A stretch of DNA of 64,000 bases, from contig NZ_JBMERD010000004.1 in the NCBI RefSeq assembly GCF_048820935.1, forward strand, positions 168,093-232,092, written 5' to 3'. Both the position numbers and the translations under genes were made by a program. The notes under the pieces are model-generated. The model made no database searches. It saw only the letters and a program-made list of their open reading frames with translations, and had not been told where the DNA came from. Positions 37,158 through 45,352 of this stretch are shown here, piece by piece (positions within the stretch are counted from its first letter, which is position 1; the number at the start of each line of letters is the position of its first letter). Source of the stretch: Algicoccus sp048820935. Its GTDB lineage: Bacteria; Pseudomonadota; Gammaproteobacteria; Burkholderiales; Burkholderiaceae_B.

Positions 37158-37646
37158 ATGCAAGCGATCAAAGATTTTTTGGGCAGTTTGATGCTCCTTG
37201 AGCTACTCAAGGGAATGAAGCTGACAGGTAAGTACTTTTTTAAGCGCAAGATAACGCTGCGTTATCCCTATGAGAAAACGCCGATGTCACCGCGTTTCCG
37301 TGGGCTGCATGCACTCAGACGGTATCCGAATGGGGAAGAGCGTTGTATTGCCTGCAAATTGTGCGAGGCAGTGTGCCCGGCCATGGCTATTTCAATTGAA
37401 TCTGAAGAGCGTGAAGACGGAACTCGTCGCACGACTCGCTATGACATTGATCTGACCAAGTGCATCTTCTGCGGATTCTGTGAGGAGAGCTGTCCGGTTG
37501 ACTCGATCGTCGAGACCCGAATCCATGAATATCATGGTGAAAAACGCGGGGATTTGTATTTCACGAAAGATATGCTGCTGGCGGTCGGTGACCGTTACGA
37601 AGCAGATATTGCTCGCGACCGCGCTCAAGACGCGCCTTATCGTTAA
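37158..37646 (+). CDS. nuoI: NADH-quinone oxidoreductase subunit I
   Basis: The 162-residue subunit holds 4Fe-4S clusters N6a and N6b in two ferredoxin motifs, CIACKLCEAVCPA and CIFCGFCEESCPVDS. ATG 37158 follows AAAGAAAGG. The upstream-extended frame into nuoH is not used. Confidence 0.97.
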   Translation: MQAIKDFLGSLMLLELLKGMKLTGKYFFKRKITLRYPYEKTPMSPRFRGLHALRRYPNGEERCIACKLCEAVCPAMAISIESEEREDGTRRTTRYDIDLTKCIFCGFCEESCPVDSIVETRIHEYHGEKRGDLYFTKDMLLAVGDRYEADIARDRAQDAPYR

Positions 37647-37663
37647 GCACAGGTAATCACGTC

Positions 37664-38290
37664 ATGACATTTGCGACTATTCTGTTTTATATTCTGGCGA
37701 TCGTGCTGGTCATCTCTGCGCTGCGTGTGATCACGGCGAAGAGTCCAGTGACGGCTGTACTGTTTTTGATTCTGGGTTTTGCCAATGCGGCCATGATCTG
37801 GGTGTTGCTTGGTGCTGAGTTCTTGGCACTGTTGCTAACCGTGGTCTATGTGGGTGCTGTGATGGTTCTATTCTTATTCGTCGTGATGATGCTCGACGTG
37901 AAGATGGAAGTGTTACGGGCTGGCTCACGGGCGTATTTGCCACTGGGCTTTGCAATTGGCCTGGTGATGGTGATTGAAATGGCTTTTGTGCTGAGCCAAA
38001 GCTGGGGCGATGTCGGTCCGGCTGCACAAATGCCCGCTGATTTCAACAACCCGCGTGCACTGGGTGAATTGATGTATACCCAATATGTCTACGCCGTTGA
38101 AATTGGCGCGGTGATTTTGTTGGTCGGTATGATTGCTGCCATTTCCCTGACACTGCGTCGTCGTAAGGATGTGCGCTATAACGATCCGAGTGCTGCCGTG
38201 AAGGTTCGCGCTAAAGATCGCGTCAGATTGGTGAGCATGCCGTCACAAGCACCTGATTTGAACTTAGAGGTTGAGGAGAAGCAGCCATGA
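37664..38290 (+). CDS. nuoJ: NADH-quinone oxidoreductase subunit J
   Basis: The 208-residue membrane subunit has five hydrophobic helices, including the pi-bulge helix region VVYVGAVMVLFLFVVMML, and a polar C-terminal tail (about 165-208). Its stop overlaps the nuoK start by four bases. Confidence 0.96.
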   Translation: MTFATILFYILAIVLVISALRVITAKSPVTAVLFLILGFANAAMIWVLLGAEFLALLLTVVYVGAVMVLFLFVVMMLDVKMEVLRAGSRAYLPLGFAIGLVMVIEMAFVLSQSWGDVGPAAQMPADFNNPRALGELMYTQYVYAVEIGAVILLVGMIAAISLTLRRRKDVRYNDPSAAVKVRAKDRVRLVSMPSQAPDLNLEVEEKQP

Positions 38291-38595
38291 CCCTCACGTT
38301 ATCCCATTATCTGGTGCTGGGCGCCATACTGTTTGCGATCGGCGTTTTCGGGATTTTTCTGAACCGACGTAACCTACTCGTTTTGCTCATGTCGATCGAA
38401 CTGATTCTTTTGTCGGTCAATATGAATTTCGTGGCGTTCTCGAGCTGGTCTGGTGATTTGACTGGCCAGGTATTTGTGTTTTTTATCCTGACCGTGGCTG
38501 CGGCTGAAGCAGCGATTGGTCTGGCGATTATGGTGTTGTTGTTCCGTAGTCTGAACACAATTGATGTTGAAGAACTTGACCGCCTCAAGGGTTGA
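38287..38595 (+). CDS. nuoK: NADH-quinone oxidoreductase subunit K
   Basis: The 102-residue three-helix membrane subunit (MrpC-like) keeps the helix glutamates in LLMSIELILLSVNMNFV and AAAEAAIGLAIMV that form its proton path. It is coupled to nuoJ by an ATGA overlap. Confidence 0.97.
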   Translation: MTLTLSHYLVLGAILFAIGVFGIFLNRRNLLVLLMSIELILLSVNMNFVAFSSWSGDLTGQVFVFFILTVAAAEAAIGLAIMVLLFRSLNTIDVEELDRLKG

Positions 38596-38612
38596 CCGGA
38601 AGATTGCCAAAC

Positions 38613-40613
38613 ATGTCTAACGTACCTTTTATTTATCAGATCATTGCTTTTGCCCCGTTGGTGGGTGCATTGCTGGCAGGATTGTTCGGGACGAGCTTTC
38701 TAGGTAAGCCCATGAGCCGTTTTACGGCACATCGTGTCACGATCTTCTTTGTGCTGATCTCAACGATCTGTTCTTTCATCGTGTTGTTTGATGTCATAGC
38801 AGGCACACGATTTGATGGCACACTCTATATTTGGAGCATGATCGGGGGTTTGAAGCTTGAAATCGGCTTTTTGATCGATCCATTGACCGCTTTGATGATG
38901 GTTGTCGTGACCTCGGTGTCATTGATGGTTCACATCTACAGTATCGGTTACATGGCTGACGATGATGGCTATGAGCGATTCTTCTCATATATCTCGCTCT
39001 TTACCTTCTCCATGTTGATGCTGGTGATGGCCAACAACATGCTGCAACTGTTCTTCGGTTGGGAAGCTGTGGGTCTGGTGTCCTATCTGTTGATCGGTTT
39101 TTACTACGACCGTCCCACAGCTGTGTTTGCCAACATGAAGGCCTTCTTGATCAACCGTGTCGGTGACTTTGGTTTTATCCTGGGCATCGGACTGTTGTTG
39201 TCGTATTCCGGTACATTGAACTACGCCGAGGTCTTTGGTCAATCTGAGCAGCTGTCATTGCAAACTTTGCCTGGTACAGACTGGATGATGCTGACGGTGG
39301 CGACTATCTGTCTGTTCGTCGGCGCCATGGGTAAATCAGCGCAAGTGCCATTGCACTCTTGGTTGCCAGATTCGATGGAAGGTCCTACACCGATTTCCGC
39401 ATTGATTCACGCGGCAACCATGGTGACAGCTGGTATCTTTATGGTGGCGAGATTCTCACCACTATTTGAATACTCCGATGTGACACTGTCACTGATTATT
39501 GTGGTGGGTGCGATTGGTGCGCTCTTCTTGGGTGTCTTGGGTATTATTCAAAACGACATCAAACGTGTGATCGCGTATTCGACGTTGTCACAGTTGGGTT
39601 ACATGACGGTGGCGCTGGGTGCCTCGGTTTACTCGGTGGCGATTTTCCACATGATGACGCACGCGTTCTTTAAAGCCTTGTTGTTCTTGGGAGCGGGTTC
39701 AGTCATCTTGGCAGTGCACCACAATCAGGACATTCGTTACATGGGTGGGCTGCGTAAGTACATGCCGCTGACTTATGTCACTTTCCTGATCGGTACCTTG
39801 GCATTGACCGCAATTCCGTTTTTCTCGGGTTACTACTCAAAGGACCTGATTATTAACGCAGCCGGTGCATCCAATGTTTGGGGTGCTGAGTTTGCTTACT
39901 ACTGTGTGTTGATTGGTGCGTTTGTCAGTACGGTGTATTCCTACCGCTTGCTGTTTGTGGTGTTCCACGGCGAAGAGCGTTACGATCAAGCGCCGGTGGA
40001 CGAAGCGCATGGTCACCACGCGATGACAGAAAAGCCCAAAGAGTCTCCATGGACAGTGACGTTGCCTTTGGCACTGCTGGCCATCCCCTCAATGGTTGCC
40101 GGTATTCTGTTTACACAGCCTCTGGTCTTTGGTGACTTCTTTGCTGAGTTGAATCAGGTTCAGCACGCTGGTCATGATGCCTTGCGTCACTTGGCCGATG
40201 AATGGCATGGTTGGGTTGCCTTTGGTATTCATGGATTCACGTCCGTTGCGTTTATGTTGACGGTAGCAGGGATCGTGGTGTCTTGGTATTGCTATATCTT
40301 GAACCCTCGTGCTTCAGGTTGCGTCAAAAAAGCGTTTGCTTGGTTGTATCCAGTGTTGGAGAACAAGTACTTCTTTGACTGGATTAATGAGAAGGTGATT
40401 GCACCGCTGGCGCGTTGTCTGGGTACAGGCTTGTGGCGTCGTGGTGATGAGCGTCTGATCGACGGCTTGATCGTCAACGGTTCAGCGCGCGTTGTGGGGG
40501 CACTGGCGGCGGTCAGTCGTCATATTCAGTCGGGTTACATTTATCACTATGCATTTGCAATGATTGTGGGCCTGATGGTGTTAATCACTTTCATTATTTT
40601 GGTGTATCAATGA
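38613..40613 (+). CDS. nuoL: NADH-quinone oxidoreductase subunit L
   Basis: The 666-residue antiporter-like subunit is the distal proton pump and has the long lateral helix at the C-terminus. FFGWEAVGLVSYLLIGFYYDR holds the key Glu, and GAMGKSAQVPLHSWLPDSMEGPTPISALIHAATMV the key Lys/His region. ATG 38613 is chosen (MSNVPFIYQ); a TTG at 38592 is less likely. Confidence 0.96.
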   Translation: MSNVPFIYQIIAFAPLVGALLAGLFGTSFLGKPMSRFTAHRVTIFFVLISTICSFIVLFDVIAGTRFDGTLYIWSMIGGLKLEIGFLIDPLTALMMVVVTSVSLMVHIYSIGYMADDDGYERFFSYISLFTFSMLMLVMANNMLQLFFGWEAVGLVSYLLIGFYYDRPTAVFANMKAFLINRVGDFGFILGIGLLLSYSGTLNYAEVFGQSEQLSLQTLPGTDWMMLTVATICLFVGAMGKSAQVPLHSWLPDSMEGPTPISALIHAATMVTAGIFMVARFSPLFEYSDVTLSLIIVVGAIGALFLGVLGIIQNDIKRVIAYSTLSQLGYMTVALGASVYSVAIFHMMTHAFFKALLFLGAGSVILAVHHNQDIRYMGGLRKYMPLTYVTFLIGTLALTAIPFFSGYYSKDLIINAAGASNVWGAEFAYYCVLIGAFVSTVYSYRLLFVVFHGEERYDQAPVDEAHGHHAMTEKPKESPWTVTLPLALLAIPSMVAGILFTQPLVFGDFFAELNQVQHAGHDALRHLADEWHGWVAFGIHGFTSVAFMLTVAGIVVSWYCYILNPRASGCVKKAFAWLYPVLENKYFFDWINEKVIAPLARCLGTGLWRRGDERLIDGLIVNGSARVVGALAAVSRHIQSGYIYHYAFAMIVGLMVLITFIILVYQ

Positions 40614-42109
40614 TGGCTGGCGAGATGGTTTCTTCTTCTATTCCGTGGCTCACACTGTCGATATTCTTCCCCATTCTGTCAGGGCTGATTGTCTTGATGT
40701 GGGGTCGAAGCGATCGGCCTGATTTCACGCGCTGGCTGGCGCTCACGGGTGCAGCCATCAGTTTCTTGGTGACAATTCCGTTGTACATCGGCTTTAATGG
40801 GGACACAGCTGCGATGCAGTTCGTCGAAAAAGCGATGTGGATAGAAGCGTTCCCCGTTTATTACCACTTAGGTGTGGACGGTATTTCACTTTGGTTCGTG
40901 TTGTTGACAGCGTTTGTGACCATTTTGGTGGTGCTGGCGAGCTGGCAATCAATCACAACACGCGTTGCGCAATACATGGCTGCATTCCTGATCATGTCGG
41001 GTTTGATGGTCGGTGTGTTTGCGGCCATTGACGGTCTGCTGTTCTACATCTTCTTTGAAGCAACCCTGATTCCGATGTACATCATTATCGGTGTCTGGGG
41101 TGGACCGAACCGTGTGTATGCTGCGTTCAAGTTCTTCCTGTATACATTGCTGGGTTCTTTGCTGACGTTAATCGCCTTTATCTACCTCTGGCAAGTGTCG
41201 GGTACATTCGATATTCTGGCTTGGCACAACACGCCGCTTGGTCATCAAGCGCAGATACTGATCTTCTTGGCATTGCTCGCAGCGTTTGCAGTGAAGGTTC
41301 CCATGTGGCCAGTTCATACTTGGTTGCCTGATGCTCACCCTGAAGCGCCAACTGCTGGGTCTATGGTGCTGGCTGCGATTATGTTGAAGCTTGGTGCTTA
41401 CGGCTTCTTGCGTTTCTCGCTGCCGATTACACCTGATGCATCGACTGAGCTGTCTTGGCTGATGATTACCTTGTCCCTGATTGCCGTGATCTATATTGGT
41501 CTGGTTGCAATGGTGCAAAAGGATATGAAAAAGCTTGTCGCTTATTCATCCATTGCGCACATGGGTTTTGTGACACTGGGCTTCTTTATCTTCAATATGA
41601 TCGGTGCCGAAGGTGCGATCATGCAGATGATCTCGCACGGGTTTGTCTCGGCTGCGATGTTCTACTGTATCGGTGTCCTTTACGATCGGATGCATACGCA
41701 TGAAATAGCCGACTTCGGTGGTGTTGTGAACCGTATGCCCAAATTTGTGACTTTCTTTGTTCTATTCTCGATGGCCAATGCTGGTCTGCCGGGTACAAGT
41801 GGCTTTATTGGAGAGTTCACAGTGATTCTGGGTGCAGTGGAGTATGACTTCTGGATTGGCTTGCTGGCTGCGACCGCGCTGATCTTGGGTGCTTCCTACT
41901 CGCTCTGGATGCTCAAGCGTGTTGCATATGGTCCTGTGGCCAATGCTGCGGTTGATAAGTTGCAAGACATTAACTCGCGCGAGTTTCTCGTGCTGGGCTT
42001 GATGGCCATTGCTGTTTTGTTTATGGGTGTTTACCCAAAACCGTTTACCGATGTGATGCACGTCTCTGTTCAAGCTCTGCTTGATCACATCGCCATTTCC
42101 AAACTGTAA
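40610..42109 (+). CDS. nuoM: NADH-quinone oxidoreductase subunit M
   Basis: The 499-residue proton-pumping subunit carries FFEATLIPMYIIIG (helix Glu), AFAVKVPMWPVHTWLPDAHPEAPTAGS and SSIAHMGFV. ATG 40610 overlaps the nuoL stop (ATGA); ATG 40613 and 40625 are also possible. Confidence 0.96.
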   Translation: MMAGEMVSSSIPWLTLSIFFPILSGLIVLMWGRSDRPDFTRWLALTGAAISFLVTIPLYIGFNGDTAAMQFVEKAMWIEAFPVYYHLGVDGISLWFVLLTAFVTILVVLASWQSITTRVAQYMAAFLIMSGLMVGVFAAIDGLLFYIFFEATLIPMYIIIGVWGGPNRVYAAFKFFLYTLLGSLLTLIAFIYLWQVSGTFDILAWHNTPLGHQAQILIFLALLAAFAVKVPMWPVHTWLPDAHPEAPTAGSMVLAAIMLKLGAYGFLRFSLPITPDASTELSWLMITLSLIAVIYIGLVAMVQKDMKKLVAYSSIAHMGFVTLGFFIFNMIGAEGAIMQMISHGFVSAAMFYCIGVLYDRMHTHEIADFGGVVNRMPKFVTFFVLFSMANAGLPGTSGFIGEFTVILGAVEYDFWIGLLAATALILGASYSLWMLKRVAYGPVANAAVDKLQDINSREFLVLGLMAIAVLFMGVYPKPFTDVMHVSVQALLDHIAISKL

Positions 42110-42115
42110 GCCGAT

Positions 42116-43591
42116 ATGATGCCGAACGATTTCAACTTTGCGCTGATTTTGCCCGAGCTTGTGCTGCTGGGCGCAGGGATGCTGATCCTGCTGATTGATG
42201 CTTTCAGCAAGGAGGCCCGTCGGACTGTGGCGTACACGCTCACGAACCTGACGTTAGCCGTGCTGTTTGTGCTGACATGGATTCAGTGGGGACAAGGTGT
42301 TCAGGGAACGAGCTTCTATGGTCAGGTTGTCGTCGATGACATGTCCTATATCTTGAAGCTATTCTCTTACGTGGCCGTGTTTGCAACACTGGTTTATGGA
42401 CGTGAATACATTCAGAGCCGTGACATGTTGCGCGGTGGCGAACTCTATGTGCTGATCCTGTTTGGACTGTTGGGTCAGATGATTCTGATCTCAGCTGGCA
42501 ACCTGCTCACGATCTACCTGGGTCTTGAACTGATGTCGCTCGCACTGTATGCCGTGGCAGCGATTCGTCGTGATTACACACGGGGTACCGAGTCGGCCAT
42601 GAAATACTTTGTGCTGGGTTCACTGGCCACGGGTTTCATGCTCTACGGTATGTCCATGATTTACGGTGCAACCGGTTCGTTAGATCTGGCCACTATTGGC
42701 GACACCATCGTACGTGGTGAAATGCAACTCGCCTTGGTATTTGGTCTGGTGTTTCTGGTGAGTGGTATTGCCTTTAAGCTGGGTGCCGTACCTTTCCACA
42801 TGTGGTTGCCAGACGTGTATGAGGGTGCACCGACCATCATCACCTTGGCCATTGCCGCCGCACCGAAGCTGGCCGCATTTGCCATGACATTGCGGATTCT
42901 GGTGACTGGTCTGGGTGAGCTGACCTTTGACTGGCAACCGATGCTGATGATTATGGCTGTGTTGTCGCTTATTGTCGGAAACCTGACCGCGATCATGCAG
43001 ACCAACTTTAAGCGCATGCTGGGTTACTCAACCATCTCCCACATGGGTTTTGTGTTGCTGGGTCTGTTGTCTGGTTCTGCTGAAGGGATTGCACAAATTA
43101 ACGCTTCCGCCTACGGTTCATCGCTGTTTTACATGATTACATATGTGCTCACCACCATGGGTACGTTCGGTGTGATCATGTTGCTGTCTCACGCAGGTTT
43201 TGAGTGTGAAACCATTGCAGATCTGAAAGGTTTGAATAAGCGCAGCCCAATGCTTGCTGGCGTGCTGCTCGTGTTGATGTTCTCACTGGCTGGTATTCCA
43301 CCACTGGTTGGTTTCTACGCCAAGCTGATGGTTCTGCAGGCTGTCATCCAGTCAGGTTACATCTGGCTTGCGGTTCTGGCTGTCATCTTCTCACTGATTG
43401 GTGCGTTCTACTATCTGCGCGTGGTGAAAGTGGTGTACTTTGATGAGCCACAAACAGAGACTCGCGAAGTCGAAGTGCCAGGCAGCGCAGGTGCAGTACT
43501 GGGTATCAACGTTGGCGCGATCATCCTGTTGGGTATCTTGCCTGGTGGTTTGATGGCCATGTGTGTGAAAGCCATTGCTGGCTCACTGTAA
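42116..43591 (+). CDS. nuoN: NADH-quinone oxidoreductase subunit N
   Basis: The 491-residue third antiporter-like subunit shows YLGLELMSLALYAVAAIRRD, LVFLVSGIAFKLGAVPFHMWLPDVYEGAPTIIT and GYSTISHMGFVLLG. It closes the canonical nuo set; DUF2818 follows 22 bp later. Confidence 0.96.
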   Translation: MMPNDFNFALILPELVLLGAGMLILLIDAFSKEARRTVAYTLTNLTLAVLFVLTWIQWGQGVQGTSFYGQVVVDDMSYILKLFSYVAVFATLVYGREYIQSRDMLRGGELYVLILFGLLGQMILISAGNLLTIYLGLELMSLALYAVAAIRRDYTRGTESAMKYFVLGSLATGFMLYGMSMIYGATGSLDLATIGDTIVRGEMQLALVFGLVFLVSGIAFKLGAVPFHMWLPDVYEGAPTIITLAIAAAPKLAAFAMTLRILVTGLGELTFDWQPMLMIMAVLSLIVGNLTAIMQTNFKRMLGYSTISHMGFVLLGLLSGSAEGIAQINASAYGSSLFYMITYVLTTMGTFGVIMLLSHAGFECETIADLKGLNKRSPMLAGVLLVLMFSLAGIPPLVGFYAKLMVLQAVIQSGYIWLAVLAVIFSLIGAFYYLRVVKVVYFDEPQTETREVEVPGSAGAVLGINVGAIILLGILPGGLMAMCVKAIAGSL

Positions 43592-43613
43592 TTAGGGTTA
43601 GGGAAGCAGTTCA

Positions 43614-43916
43614 TTGAATCTGACGATTGCAGTTTGGATTTTGATCGTATTTGCCTTTGCGGCTGCGAACCTACCATTCTTTACCCAACGCCTGTTCGGA
43701 CTGATTCCAGTCCGAGCAGCGGATCTCCCTAAACCTGCTTGGCAGATCATTATTGAGATGATTGTGCTCTACGGCGTGACGGGATTGCTGGGTTTTGCTT
43801 TTGAGCGTTCATTAGCAAACCCATTCGCACTTCAGTGGGAGTTTTATGCCATCACCCTGTGTATCTTTGTGGTGTTGAGCTTCCCCGGCTTTATCTATCG
43901 TTATTTGCTCAAATAA
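43614..43916 (+). CDS. DUF2818 family membrane protein
   Basis: The 100-residue protein has about three hydrophobic segments and PFFTQRLFGL, KPAWQIIIEMIVLYG and FPGFIYRYLLK. It belongs to a family found directly after nuoN in Burkholderiales, so it may aid complex I, but its role is unknown. Start is TTG 43614 behind AGGGAAG. Confidence 0.85.
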   Translation: MNLTIAVWILIVFAFAAANLPFFTQRLFGLIPVRAADLPKPAWQIIIEMIVLYGVTGLLGFAFERSLANPFALQWEFYAITLCIFVVLSFPGFIYRYLLK

Positions 43917-44155
43917 CTGTTATTTCAAACATCTATCCCTTCTTCTTGTGTTATCTATTCAACGAACAATCACGTTTCACAAGCGTGTTCATTCTGGATT
44001 TCGATTGGCGTGTATTTTGTTCAGTGACACCTTGAGCTAGCTGTTCATTCGCTTTACATCAATTTCGTCATGACGTCTAAAGATGTTAAAAGCTTTAATA
44101 GTATTCTGTATTCTAGCGATATATGCTTAAGGTTATATGTGTTTGCTTTGAGTAT
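43917..44155. other. Intergenic region after the nuo operon
   Basis: This AT-rich spacer between convergent units has no recognisable gene. The hairpin at its right end has a T-run only in the minus direction, so it serves the nuo operon weakly if at all. Confidence 0.45.
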
Positions 44156-44184
44156 AAAAAAACCGGAACATAAATGTTCCGGTT
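44156..44184 (-). terminator. Terminator of the Bug-protein gene
   Basis: AACCGGAACAT (44161-44171) pairs with ATGTTCCGGTT (44174-44184). On the minus strand it is followed by a run of seven T, a strong intrinsic terminator. Confidence 0.88.
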
Positions 44185-44216
44185 TGAATACATCTTTGCT
44201 TACAAATAATGATCGG

Positions 44217-45206
44217 TTAGTTGGCAGAAGCACCTGATTTTTCAATCACGTCTTTCCAACGCTTTTTTTCGCTATTGATTAAATCAACAAATTTTTGACC
44301 TGATACACCGGTCAATACAGCGCTACCGTTTTGTGCGGCATATTCTTTGACTTCGTCACTGGCGAGTGCATGTTCAGCGCCTTTGCGGATCGTCTCAACA
44401 ATTTCATCTGACGTCCCCGCAGGCACAAAAATACTTGACCAACTTGTGGATAATGCAGTGGGATAGCCTGCCTCAACAACTGTTGGTACATCAGGAAGTG
44501 TTTTGACACGCTGCTCATCGGTTACAGCAAGTGCACGGACCTTGCCAGATTCAATTAATGGGCGTGAGCTGACTGGATAGTCGAACATGATATCGACTTG
44601 CGCACCGGCTAAGTTCTGAAGCGCAGGAGCACTTCCTTTGAAGGGAACATGCGTAAATTTAATACCTGCTTCATTCTGAAAGAGTTCACCCGCCAGATGA
44701 CTACCCGTACCTGTCCCAGCGGATGCCATATTCAGTTTACCCGGGTTGGTTTTTGCATACTCGACAAGCTCACTGACTGTCTTGAAAGGCAGTTCAGCAT
44801 TGACCAGCAATACATTGGGTGTTTTTAGAAGTGCATGGACTGGAATAAATGTGGTAAGAGGGTCATATTTGACATTGGGATAAAGCGATAGATTAGCGGC
44901 CATGGTACCTTGGGTGCCGTAGATCATGGTGTACCCGTCTGGAGCTGCTCTGGAAACATATTCCGTGCCCACCATCCCGCCACCACCTGGTCGGTTGTCG
45001 ATGATAATAGGTTGACCAATGACTTCCGTAATCTTTTTGCCAATTAAACGGGAGGTTGTGTCTGTAATGCCACCTGGTGTAAATGGTATCACCCAAGTGA
45101 CGGGTTTTTCAGGCCATTTATTTGTCTGAGCCTGTGCAATCGATCCTATAGTGGTGGTCAAACCGATGACTGTCGCTGAAAATAACGCGATGCCTTTTAT
45201 ACGCAT
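44217..45206 (-). CDS. Bug family (TctC-like) periplasmic solute-binding protein
   Basis: The 329-residue protein has a signal peptide (to about AQAQ, residues 1-28) and Bug motifs KPVTWVIPFTPGGITDTTSRLIG, GQPIIIDNRPGGGGMVGTEYV and MASAGTGTGSHLAGELF. Bug proteins are abundant in Alcaligenaceae and bind carboxylates for tripartite tricarboxylate transport or sensing. No TctA/TctB genes are adjacent, so the membrane partner is elsewhere. AAAGGAG precedes ATG 45206. Its leader carries the 39-bp element described at 45223, so it is probably controlled with the CoA cluster. Confidence 0.92.
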   Translation of the reverse strand: MRIKGIALFSATVIGLTTTIGSIAQAQTNKWPEKPVTWVIPFTPGGITDTTSRLIGKKITEVIGQPIIIDNRPGGGGMVGTEYVSRAAPDGYTMIYGTQGTMAANLSLYPNVKYDPLTTFIPVHALLKTPNVLLVNAELPFKTVSELVEYAKTNPGKLNMASAGTGTGSHLAGELFQNEAGIKFTHVPFKGSAPALQNLAGAQVDIMFDYPVSSRPLIESGKVRALAVTDEQRVKTLPDVPTVVEAGYPTALSTSWSSIFVPAGTSDEIVETIRKGAEHALASDEVKEYAAQNGSAVLTGVSGQKFVDLINSEKKRWKDVIEKSGASAN

Positions 45207-45222
45207 ACTGATTCTCCTTTAT

Positions 45223-45261
45223 GTCTACGATTGTACGTGTTATGCTTCGATATACCGTATA
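45223..45261 (+). promoter_or_regulatory. Bipartite operator/promoter element, copy 1
   Basis: GTCTACGA-N3-TACGT-N12-TATACCGTATA lies between the Bug gene (minus) and the ligase gene (plus). It holds the near-palindrome TACGATTGTACGTG (45226-45239) and the odd palindrome TATAC-C-GTATA (45251-45261), which overlaps a TATAAT at 45258. The same layout with identical spacing occurs at 49483-49521. It is a likely binding site of an IclR regulator in this cluster (inference). Confidence 0.65.
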
Positions 45262-45352
45262 ATTCTCACAGATTTATAAAACCATTGCAAGGTGTCCCGT
45301 ACACTCGTAAACCCTTATTCGGGATCTGACACACACTTGAGGAGTTTCGTGA

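Noticed and set aside
45258..45263. TATAAT as a simple -10 box of the ligase gene
   Set aside because: A good -35 at 16-18 bp is lacking and the hexamer is part of a palindrome repeated elsewhere, so I treat it as part of the regulatory element rather than as a certain promoter.
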